Source: DAIQNV01 sp038748775 | GTDB lineage: Bacteria; Planctomycetota; Phycisphaerae; Phycisphaerales; UBA1924 | Direction: 5' to 3' | Length of the DNA stretch: 64,000 nt | Assembly: GCA_038748775.1 (NCBI GenBank) | Contig: JBCDIT010000004.1 | Coordinates: 124,001-188,000, forward strand | Shown: positions 57,692 through 64,000 of the stretch, in pieces | How positions within the stretch are numbered: the first letter of the stretch is position 1 | Layout: every line of letters begins with the position of its first letter | Notes under the pieces: generated by a model | What the model was told of the DNA's origin: nothing | The model's database searches: none | The model's input: only the letters and a program-made list of their open reading frames with translations | Position numbers and translations under genes: made by a program

Positions 57692-60448
57692 TCAAGCGAC
57701 GGCGGTCGCTCTGCCTGCCGCCTGGTTCTCCACCGGCACGTCTCGGGGATCGTCTTCCAGCACGAGCTGATCGATGCTCGGGGCCTCCTTGCGGGGCTTC
57801 CCGTTGGCGTCGGTCAGGGGCATCCCGTCGAGGGTTTCGATCAGCGGGATCGGGTGGGCCGCGTTGTGCAACTCGAGCGCCTTCTCGAGCTCTGCCTTCG
57901 GCTTCTCTTCGATCTCCGCCCATTTCCCACGGCCTCGGCATTTGGGGAACCGGCTGCATCCCAGCCAAGGGCCGCGGACCCCGTCACGCAGATTAAGGGG
58001 GGACTCGCAGATCGGGCAGGGCAGATCAGTGAGCAGCGGCGGTCGGCTCGGAGCGCTGACCTTTCCGTTCTTGTCGAGGTTCAGGATGATCCCGACATCG
58101 TTCGATTCACCGTCTTCGAGGACGGTGGTGATGAACGGCCCGAAGCGGCCCGTCTTTCGGATCATCGGACGCCCGGTCTTCGGACACTTCACGTTGACGA
58201 ACTCGGCCTTCCTGGGCCTGCCTTGGCGGTCGCAAGGGCACGCGTAGTCGCAGGTGGGGTAGGTCGAGCACGAGAGGAACTTGCCGTTCTTCCCGAAGCG
58301 GTAGACGAGCGAGCTCCCGCACTTTTCGCACCGGTACTGCTCGGGCGCCGGCTGAACCTCCGCTTTGGCGTGCTGGAGCTCTTCCTCTGCACGCGCGAGC
58401 GACTTCTTGAAGTTCCCGTAGAAGCGCTCGAGCATGTCGATCCAGTCGAGGTGCTCTTCCTCGACCTTGTCGAGCGTCGATTCCATCTCACGCGTGTAGC
58501 CCACGTCCATGAGATCGGGGAAGCCTTCGAGCAGCTTGTCCGTGACGACCTCGCCCAGGTCGGTCGCGTGGAAACGCCTTTCGATCTGCTCGACGTACTT
58601 GCGGTCCTGGATCACCTGGATGATCGATGCGTACGTCGACGGGCGCCCGATGCCCTCGCTCTCGAGGACCTTGATCAGTCCGGCTTCGGTGTACCGGGGA
58701 GGCGGGCTGCTGAACTTCTGTTGGGGCACCAGGTGGAACGGGTGGGCCGGCTGCCGCTCTTCGAGTTTGGGCAGCGTCAACTCGTCGCTCGACACCGGGA
58801 CGCCTGTGACGCGGTAGAACCCGTCGAACACGAGCGTGCGGCCCGTTGCCTTAAAGGTGCAGCGTGCGTTGTCGTCCTTGCCGCCTTCGATGAGAACGGT
58901 TGTCGAGTCCCACTTGGCGGGCGTCATCTGGCACGCGACGAACCGCTCCCAGATCAACCGGTACAGCTTGGCCTGGTCCGCGTTGAGCGCCTTGGCGACG
59001 CGATCGGGGTGACGGCTCACGTCGGTCGGGCGGATCGCTTCGTGGGCTTCCTGCGCGCCCTTGTTCGAACTCTTGTATACGTTCGCACTCTCGGGCAGGT
59101 AGTCGCCGCCGAAGGTCTTGCCGATGTACTCCCGGGCCATCCCGAGCGCTTCGTTCGACAGGTGCGTCGAATCGGTACGCATGTAGGTGATCAGGCCGAC
59201 CGGGCCCTCGCCCGGGATGTTCACGCCCTCGTAGAGCCCCTGGGCGGCCCGCATGGTCCGCTGAGCGCCGAAGCCCAGCCGCGTGCTGGCCGCTTGCTGC
59301 ATCGTCGAGGTGATAAAGGGAGGCGAGGGCCGGCTCGTGGTGCGTTTGGTCTCGATCGACTTGATCGCGTAGGGCGTCGACGGGTCGGCGATCCCTCGGA
59401 CCGTCCTCAGGAACCGCGCCGGCCCCTTGGCGTCTTCTTCCTCGGTGACGCTCGACTCGATCTCGGTCAGGCCCGCCGACTTCGCGATCGCGACGACACG
59501 CTCGGTGAGGTCTTGGGGGTCGTTGTCGCCACCCTCTTGCGAGATGTCGAACTTCGATCCGGCGACCTCGACCAGTTCTGCGCGGATCGCGTTGCGGCCC
59601 GCGAGCCACGCGTTCTGTTCCTTGACGGTCGGGCCCTGGCCCTTCTCGTTCTTGGTCGCGAGCAGCTCGCGGAACGCAGGACCGGCTTCGGTGGCGGTCG
59701 CCTCGTTGAGGGCGAAGTAGCCTTGGACCGCCCAGTGCTCATCGGGGACGAACGCGTCGATCTCACGTTCGCGTTCGACCACCAGACGGACCGCGACCGA
59801 TTGCACGCGGCCGGCGCTCAGCCCTCTGGCCACCTTCTTCCAGAGCAACGGGCTCACCTGGTAGCCGACGATGCGGTCGAGGATGCGCCGCGCTTGCTGG
59901 GCGTTCACCCGGTCGACGTCGATCGGGTGCGGGTTTCCGAAGGCGCGATCGATCTCGGTCTTGGTGATGGCCGCGAAGACCACGCGCTTCGCTTCGTTCG
60001 CGTCGATCCCGATCTCTTGGGCCAGGTGCCACGCGATCGCCTCACCCTCGCGATCGAGGTCGGTCGCGAACCAGACGTCCCCGCCGGTGCTCATCGCGTC
60101 TTTCGCGGCTCGCTTGAGGTCCTTGATGACCTGCTCTTTGCCGCTCAGGATCTCGTACGTTGGTTCGAACCGCTTCTCAAGGTCCACGCCGGGGACGGGC
60201 CGCTTCACGCCCTTTGGGTTCTTGCTGGGCAGATCACGGACGTGCCCGATGCTCGCGAGCACAACAAACTCGTCGCCCAGATACCGGTTGATCGTCTTCG
60301 CCTTCGACGGGCTTTCCACAATCACCAGGCTCTTGCCCTTGGCCTCACCTGCCGAATAGCTCTGCTTGGACCGACCGCCTCCACCCGAGCGGGCGCTCGC
60401 CTTCTTCGCGACCTTCTTCGAGGTCTTCTTGGCGGCTTTCTTGGCCAT
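57692..60448 (-). CDS. topA: DNA topoisomerase I (type IA)
   Basis: A 918-residue type IA topoisomerase: Toprim motif LVIVESPSKAKTINRYLGDE and FATDLDREGEAIAWH, active-site Tyr422 in GLITYMRTDSTHLS, and at the C-terminus zinc-ribbon modules with CEKCGSSLVYRFGKNGKFLS and CPICESPLNLRDGVRGPWLG. It relaxes negative supercoils behind RNA polymerase. The N-terminus is an extra Lys/Ala-rich, histone H1-like tract (AKKAAKKTSKKVAKKASA). The start at ATG 60446-60448 follows AGAGGA. It stands alone, with a 550-base gap upstream. Confidence 0.95.
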   Translation of the reverse strand: MAKKAAKKTSKKVAKKASARSGGGGRSKQSYSAGEAKGKSLVIVESPSKAKTINRYLGDEFVVLASIGHVRDLPSKNPKGVKRPVPGVDLEKRFEPTYEILSGKEQVIKDLKRAAKDAMSTGGDVWFATDLDREGEAIAWHLAQEIGIDANEAKRVVFAAITKTEIDRAFGNPHPIDVDRVNAQQARRILDRIVGYQVSPLLWKKVARGLSAGRVQSVAVRLVVEREREIDAFVPDEHWAVQGYFALNEATATEAGPAFRELLATKNEKGQGPTVKEQNAWLAGRNAIRAELVEVAGSKFDISQEGGDNDPQDLTERVVAIAKSAGLTEIESSVTEEEDAKGPARFLRTVRGIADPSTPYAIKSIETKRTTSRPSPPFITSTMQQAASTRLGFGAQRTMRAAQGLYEGVNIPGEGPVGLITYMRTDSTHLSNEALGMAREYIGKTFGGDYLPESANVYKSSNKGAQEAHEAIRPTDVSRHPDRVAKALNADQAKLYRLIWERFVACQMTPAKWDSTTVLIEGGKDDNARCTFKATGRTLVFDGFYRVTGVPVSSDELTLPKLEERQPAHPFHLVPQQKFSSPPPRYTEAGLIKVLESEGIGRPSTYASIIQVIQDRKYVEQIERRFHATDLGEVVTDKLLEGFPDLMDVGYTREMESTLDKVEEEHLDWIDMLERFYGNFKKSLARAEEELQHAKAEVQPAPEQYRCEKCGSSLVYRFGKNGKFLSCSTYPTCDYACPCDRQGRPRKAEFVNVKCPKTGRPMIRKTGRFGPFITTVLEDGESNDVGIILNLDKNGKVSAPSRPPLLTDLPCPICESPLNLRDGVRGPWLGCSRFPKCRGRGKWAEIEEKPKAELEKALELHNAAHPIPLIETLDGMPLTDANGKPRKEAPSIDQLVLEDDPRDVPVENQAAGRATAVA

Positions 60449-60639
60449 GCGGATCGGGTCCTCTGCGGTGTGCCGACGCTTCGTCCGGGCCAAACCAGCC
60501 CGAACCGAGACGATCACCAAACCGTCTCGGTGTACGCGAGTCAAGCTCGGGTGGACGAATCTTGACCTTTGCTCGCTCGATTCTCGGGCGTTTCACCAAG
60601 GCGGTACAGTCAAAAAAAACCGTTTTTTTACCGAACGAA

Positions 60640-60960
60640 ACGTCAGAGTTTGGTTTCGGATGAACCGAATTGTCAGTTTTCAACCCCTGAACTGGTGTGA
60701 ACAGGTTGATCTTCGGTCGGAAACCGCAACACTTCTATGCCGGGCCTGCCCGGTGCCCTGTAGACGAGCATGGGCGAGAGAGCGCGGCTCTGCCTTACCA
60801 GGCGGGGTCAGCTTTTCAGAAGAGGCGGTCGAAGGGCCGCCGGGAGAACAAAGGGATCTCTCCCACAACCGACGGGCATGGAGCGTGGTCGCGATCGGTA
60901 TCGTCGCGCGATCCCAACGGATACTTCCAGTCCGGCCGTGGTGGGTAGGGCTGGACTCCA
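60640..60960 (+). ncRNA. candidate structured non-coding RNA in the topA-miaA gap
   Basis: On the plus strand the gap between topA and miaA (60449-60999) carries no convincing gene but ends in a strong terminator. The stretch before it contains stable hairpins such as GGCGG-TCGAAGG-GCCGCC and GGGAGA-ACAAAGG-GATCTCTCCC. The only open frame long enough (60697-60948, 83 codons) has no ribosome binding site and no recognised domain. An A-tract/T-tract (AAAAAAACCGTTTTTTT, 60613-60630) lies just upstream. The RNA class is unidentified; I could not match it to tmRNA, RNase P, SRP or T-box motifs. Confidence 0.4.
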
Positions 60961-61001
60961 GGCCGCGTCCTCGATCGGGAGGACGCGGCCTTCTTTTTCT
61001 T
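60961..61001 (+). terminator. rho-independent terminator, orphan on the plus strand
   Basis: A 12-bp perfect stem GGCCGCGTCCTC (60961-60972) pairs with GAGGACGCGGCC (60979-60990) around GATCGG, followed by TTCTTTTTCTT. The T-tract exists only on the plus strand, yet the flanking genes run on the minus strand, so an independent plus-strand transcript must end here. Confidence 0.9.
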
Positions 61002-61959
61002 ACTCGCAGGATGGTCCGCACGCGTGCGCGAGCCGGGCCGCGAGACCGGGGTCATTCAGATCGTCGGGCGTGAGCCAGACCGAACCGGGTGTTGTCCGAA
61101 GCCGTCGGATCCAGGTCCGCTGGTTCTTGGCGAAGCGTCGCGTTTCGATTTTGATTCGTTCGATCGCTTCGTCGAGGGAGCATCGTCCTTCGAGGTGGTC
61201 GATGATCTGCTTGTACCCGAGCGCTTCGCGTGCCTGGGGTCCGAGTTGGTTCGCCTCGTGAAGCGCTTCGACTTCGTCGCGTAGGCCCTCGTCGATCATC
61301 GACTTCACTCTCGCGTTGATGCGTCGGTTGATGCTCTCCGCAGGCCAGTCGAGCCCGATGAGCAGGGCGTCGGGCCTGGTCGCCTTCTCGCGATCCCATT
61401 GCTGCTGAAGCTCGGTGATGGGCTTCCCGGTTTGCCGGAAGACCTCGAGTGCACGGACGGTCCGCCGGTCGTCGTTGGGGTGGATGCGTCGAGCCGCGTC
61501 GGGGTCCACGCGTTCGAGCTCGGCCCGGAGGGCGGGCAGGCCCACGCCGCGAAGCTCATCCCGCAGACTCTCATCAGGCGAGGGGCCCTCGAACAGCCCC
61601 TCGAGAAGCGCCTTGACGTAGAGATGCGTTCCACCGACGACCACCGGCGTCCCGCCTCGGGCGCGGATCTCGTCGATGCCTCGGTTCGCTTCCGAGAGCC
61701 AGTCGTGGACCGTGAACGCCTCGGTCGGGTCAACGACATCGATGAGGTGGTGGGGCACGCCGGCCCGCTCGTCGACGGGAGGCTTGGCGGTCCCGATGTT
61801 CATCGAGCGGTAGATCTGGTAGGCATCGGCGGAGATGACCTCGCCGGGCGCACCGGCTGTCGCGAGGGACTGTGCCACCGCAACGGCGAGCAGCGTCTTT
61901 CCGCCGGCAGTTGGGCCACAGATGACCGGAAATAATGCGGAGTTGCTGATGTTTGACAC
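61000..61959 (-). CDS. miaA: tRNA dimethylallyltransferase
   Basis: The P-loop VICGPTAGGKTLLA, SADAYQIYRSMNIGTAKP (dimethylallyl diphosphate site), PHHLIDVVDP and VVGGTHLYVKALLEGLFEGP are diagnostic for MiaA, which adds an isopentenyl group to A37 of tRNAs reading codons beginning with U. These include the three UCN serine isoacceptors above, whose anticodon loops carry A37. A GTG at 61957-61959 starts 12 residues before the P-loop and is the preferred start; a longer N-terminus from 62013 would overlap the divergent gene. The 3' end reaches the orphan terminator. Confidence 0.9.
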   Translation of the reverse strand: MSNISNSALFPVICGPTAGGKTLLAVAVAQSLATAGAPGEVISADAYQIYRSMNIGTAKPPVDERAGVPHHLIDVVDPTEAFTVHDWLSEANRGIDEIRARGGTPVVVGGTHLYVKALLEGLFEGPSPDESLRDELRGVGLPALRAELERVDPDAARRIHPNDDRRTVRALEVFRQTGKPITELQQQWDREKATRPDALLIGLDWPAESINRRINARVKSMIDEGLRDEVEALHEANQLGPQAREALGYKQIIDHLEGRCSLDEAIERIKIETRRFAKNQRTWIRRLRTTPGSVWLTPDDLNDPGLAARLAHACGPSCE

Positions 61960-61988
61960 TTGATTGGGTGATGCTGATCGGCTATGAT
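61960..61988 (+). promoter_or_regulatory. promoter of the Panacea-domain pair, possibly giving a leaderless mRNA
   Basis: TTGATT (61960-61965) and TATGAT (61983-61988) are separated by 17 bases; the -10 matches the consensus at five positions. The start point would be near 61995, the first base of the in-frame GTG, so the mRNA may have no 5' leader. A perfect TTGACA at 61953-61958 lies just upstream but at unsuitable spacing. Confidence 0.5.
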
Positions 61989-61994
61989 GATGGC

Positions 61995-62501
61995 GTGGAG
62001 GTTGTTGAATCAATCGCGAATGCCATTATCACGAAGTCGCGTGATCGCGGAATCGGTGATCTCACACCCATGAAGCTTCAGAAGCTACTCTATTTCGCTC
62101 ATGGGTGGTATCTAGCGATTCGTGATCAGCCTCTGTTCGATGACGATATTCAGGCGTGGCGATACGGTCCGGTTGTATACAATATCTATCGTGAGTTCAA
62201 AGACTGCCGTGATCAGCCGATCAATCGCTTTGCTGTGCGCATTGACTACTCCCAGGATAAAGGAGTTATGCGAAGCGAGCCTATTCCATCGGCTAATGAT
62301 GAAATTTGGGATCTGGTTGACGCTGTTTTGCGGCGTTACGGCGATTTCTCGCCGGTCCAGTTGATGAATCTTACCCATGAAGAGGGGGCGCCTTGGCACG
62401 TTGTTGTTGATCAATGTGGTGGTCGGTTACCCCTTGCGACGAACATCCCTAATGAGCTCATCAAAGAGCACTTCAGGGCAAAACTAGAAAATGCTGCCTG
62501 A
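61995..62501 (+). CDS. Panacea (DUF4065) domain protein, putative antitoxin
   Basis: The 168-residue protein has the Panacea hallmark GDLTPMKLQKLLYFAHGWYL near the N-terminus and DDIQAWRYGPVVYNIYREFK, with HEEGAPWHVVVDQCGG near the C-terminus. Panacea domains are antitoxins of many unrelated toxins in two-gene modules. Start: GTG at 61995 fits the domain N-terminus and the predicted transcription start; ATG at 61971 would add eight residues. The downstream gene overlaps its stop by eleven bases, so the two are co-expressed. GC content is visibly lower than the flanking genes. Confidence 0.85.
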   Translation: MEVVESIANAIITKSRDRGIGDLTPMKLQKLLYFAHGWYLAIRDQPLFDDDIQAWRYGPVVYNIYREFKDCRDQPINRFAVRIDYSQDKGVMRSEPIPSANDEIWDLVDAVLRRYGDFSPVQLMNLTHEEGAPWHVVVDQCGGRLPLATNIPNELIKEHFRAKLENAA

Positions 62502-62901
62502 TAAGTCTTTCGACGATATTCCTGAGACTCCGGCACCTCCGAGCCACCCTGACGAGTTTTCAAAGCAGTACTTTGATCGCAAGCCGTCTGAACGAGTCGA
62601 GATGCTCAACGTCCGGCATCTCCTACGGCTTCAGAAACAGTTCGACGCGGCAAATCGACGCATCGAAAAACTGCAGGTTCAGTCAGAAACCCGTGCGACG
62701 GAGCTCGCACAGGTTCGCTCCCATTTGCACACGGCCAAGCCTATTGTGGTTCTCACTCCAATCAGCTTCGCGATCGGTGGTGCCTTGATCAGCGTGTTTC
62801 CTCGCGACGGCGATTACCCGTGGGTGTTTGGGTTCGGATGGGCTGTGCTCCTTCTCCCGGCCTTCATCCAACTCGTCACGAGTCTCCGAGGAGCTAAGTA
62901 A
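62491..62901 (+). CDS. putative membrane-associated partner of the Panacea protein
   Basis: A 136-residue protein. Residues 1-75 are polar with a coiled-coil-like run (VRHLLRLQKQFDAANRRIEK, then VQSETRATELAQVRSHLHTA). The C-terminus has two predicted membrane helices, PIVVLTPISFAIGGALISVF and PWVFGFGWAVLLLPAFIQLV, with a short loop. No family is recognised. Co-translation with a Panacea protein makes it the likely toxin, possibly acting on the membrane; this is inference. Its stop overlaps the der ribosome binding-site region, and GC content is low as in the preceding gene. Confidence 0.65.
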   Translation: MLPDKSFDDIPETPAPPSHPDEFSKQYFDRKPSERVEMLNVRHLLRLQKQFDAANRRIEKLQVQSETRATELAQVRSHLHTAKPIVVLTPISFAIGGALISVFPRDGDYPWVFGFGWAVLLLPAFIQLVTSLRGAK

Positions 62902-62902
62902 C

Positions 62903-64000
62903 TTGCCTATCCCCCGCGTCGCTATCGTGGGCCGGCCCAACGTCGGCAAGAGCAGCCTGCTCAACCTCATCGCCCAGTCGCGTATCGCGATCGTTGACCC
63001 GTTGCCCGGGGTCACCCGGGACCGGCTGAGCACGATCGTCGATCTCGACCCGCCTGGGAGCGACGGGGAGCCCAAGCCCGTCGAAGTGATCGATACCGGC
63101 GGCTTCGGGGTGTATGTCGCCGAGGGCAAGCGGTACGACGAAGTCGGGGCCGACCTCGCCTCGTTGACGGGCGACATCGAACTGCAGATCGCCGCGGCGA
63201 TCGAGTCGGCCGACATGATCCTCTTCGCGGTCGACGTCCAGGCGGGCATCACGCCCCAGGACGAAGAGATCGCCAAGCTCCTCCGCGAGCAGAAGCTCGG
63301 CTCGCGACAGCGCGACGGATCCGAGCTCGTCCCCGTCCGGCTCATGGCGACCAAGGTCGACTCGGAGTACTGGGAAACCCACGCCTACGAACTCGCCGGC
63401 CTCGGCTTCGGCGTGCCCCTGATGTGCTCGAGCAAGACCAAGTACATGCGCCGCACGATGCTCGACGAGCTCTACGAGATCGTGCCCGACACCTACGAGG
63501 ACGACTCCGAACGCCCGGACCCCGGTCTCAAGCTCGCCATCGTCGGCAAGCGCAACGCGGGCAAGAGCACGCTGGTGAACAAGCTCGCGGGCCGCGAGCG
63601 AGTCATCGTCTCCGAGATCGCCGGCACCACGCGCGACGCGATCGACGTGCGCATCGAACGCGAAGACGGACGCGTCATCACGGCCATCGACACCGCCGGC
63701 CTGCGCCGCAAGAAGAGCTTCCAGGAGCGCGTCGAGTGGTACGCGTTCGACCGGGCACAGAAGGCGATCCAGCGTGCCGACGTCGTCGTGCTGCTGATCG
63801 ACGCGCTCGAGAAGATCAGCCAGGTCGACGAGCAACTGGGCGAACTGGTCAAGCAGTCGTACAAGCCGGTCATCATCGCCGTGAACAAGTGGGATCTCGC
63901 TAGCGGGGCGATGAGCCCGAAGGGGCGGCCCGTCGGCGTCGAGGACTACCAGACCTACGTGCGCAAAGAGCTCAAAGGTTTGGGCTTCGCGCCCCTCGCA
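62903..64000 (+). CDS. der: GTPase Der (EngA), C-terminal end cut by the window edge
   Basis: Two tandem GTPase domains: the first with GRPNVGKSS and a G3 DTGGFG, the second with GKRNAGKST, DTAGLRRK and the G4 NKWD. Der acts in 50S ribosome assembly. In the first domain the G4 motif reads TKVD instead of NKxD. The start TTG (62903-62905) has GAGGAG nine bases upstream, right behind the stop of the Panacea partner. The KH-like C-terminal domain lies beyond the window; 366 codons are present. Confidence 0.95.
   Translation, partial: MPIPRVAIVGRPNVGKSSLLNLIAQSRIAIVDPLPGVTRDRLSTIVDLDPPGSDGEPKPVEVIDTGGFGVYVAEGKRYDEVGADLASLTGDIELQIAAAIESADMILFAVDVQAGITPQDEEIAKLLREQKLGSRQRDGSELVPVRLMATKVDSEYWETHAYELAGLGFGVPLMCSSKTKYMRRTMLDELYEIVPDTYEDDSERPDPGLKLAIVGKRNAGKSTLVNKLAGRERVIVSEIAGTTRDAIDVRIEREDGRVITAIDTAGLRRKKSFQERVEWYAFDRAQKAIQRADVVVLLIDALEKISQVDEQLGELVKQSYKPVIIAVNKWDLASGAMSPKGRPVGVEDYQTYVRKELKGLGFAPLA

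Noticed and set aside
60697..60948. An 83-codon small protein gene ending just before the orphan terminator
   Set aside because: No ribosome binding site, no recognisable domain and unbalanced composition; the non-coding RNA reading is preferred, though not excluded.
60640..60960. Identity of the orphan RNA as tmRNA, RNase P RNA, SRP RNA or a T-box leader
   Set aside because: None of the conserved cores (tRNA-like ends, GAGGAAAGTC, GTCCGGAAGGAAGCAGC, AGGGTGG with T-box context) is present; the similarity of GGTGCCCTGTA to an SRP Alu segment is too short to count.
1..64000. CRISPR arrays, rRNA genes, prophage or insertion-sequence transposases
   Set aside because: No regularly spaced direct repeats, rRNA sequence, phage structural genes or transposase motifs were seen in the window.

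Overview
The window is high-GC bacterial DNA whose gene families point to a planctomycete, most likely class Phycisphaerae. The evidence is: several pseudopilin-like genes with the FTLIELLVVIAIIALLIG N-terminus and a DGH motif near the C-terminus; a dockerin-like double repeat (GVLDLxDVDAFIASF); a PEP-CTERM-like tail with VPTPG and terminal RRRR; an ECF sigma factor with a long membrane-anchored C-terminal extension; and futalosine-route menaquinone synthesis (MqnE). The lineage is inferred from these signatures, not from a marker tree.

Layout. 1-5 kb: secreted and glycan-related genes (a GH99-like hydrolase followed by a GH31-derived lipoprotein that appears to lack its catalytic barrel, a pseudopilin, and a dockerin-bearing gene remnant). 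5-12 kb: a DegT-type aminotransferase and a four-gene tripartite efflux operon (membrane fusion protein, MacB-type ATPase, MacB-type permease, TolC-like channel). 12-23 kb: a CTERM protein, glycyl-tRNA synthetase, a degenerate HtrA-like protein, a secreted phosphoesterase, FabF, a PDDEXK_3/GxxExxY-type protein with RGG-like and acidic tails, and a second ketosynthase that has lost its catalytic residues. 23-30 kb: rnpA-yidD, a TetR regulator, the ECF sigma factor coupled to a pseudopilin, a class V aminotransferase, and a membrane protein/XRE pair behind two matching operator-like sites. 30-41 kb: translation genes (EF-G paralogue, GltX, four serine tRNAs, GlnS) with an old yellow enzyme and Ogt. 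41-60 kb: mixed housekeeping and transport genes (PfkB kinase, SixA-like phosphatase, CrcB, EamA transporter, UbiB kinase, MqnE, ClC channel, carbonic anhydrase, TopA). 60-64 kb: an orphan terminator-tipped transcript candidate, MiaA, a lower-GC Panacea-domain pair and Der.

The most striking element is at 37137-37493: four tightly packed tRNA-Ser genes with anticodons CGA, GGA, GCT and TGA, the full serine isoacceptor set. All four fold best with an 8-bp acceptor stem and a 4-bp T stem (8/4) instead of the usual 7/5, with long 5-6 bp D stems. Three of the four also swap the near-universal T54/A58 pair for A54/T58. Other points of interest are a roughly 135-bp interspersed repeat with copies at 6249, 30059, 46827 and possibly 39464; a 121-bp long-stem inverted repeat at 29936; a likely toxin-antitoxin-type pair at 61995-62901; and decayed fragments of mqnE and a pseudopilin next to mqnE.

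All calls rest on reading the sequence and on recognised motifs. No database search was run.
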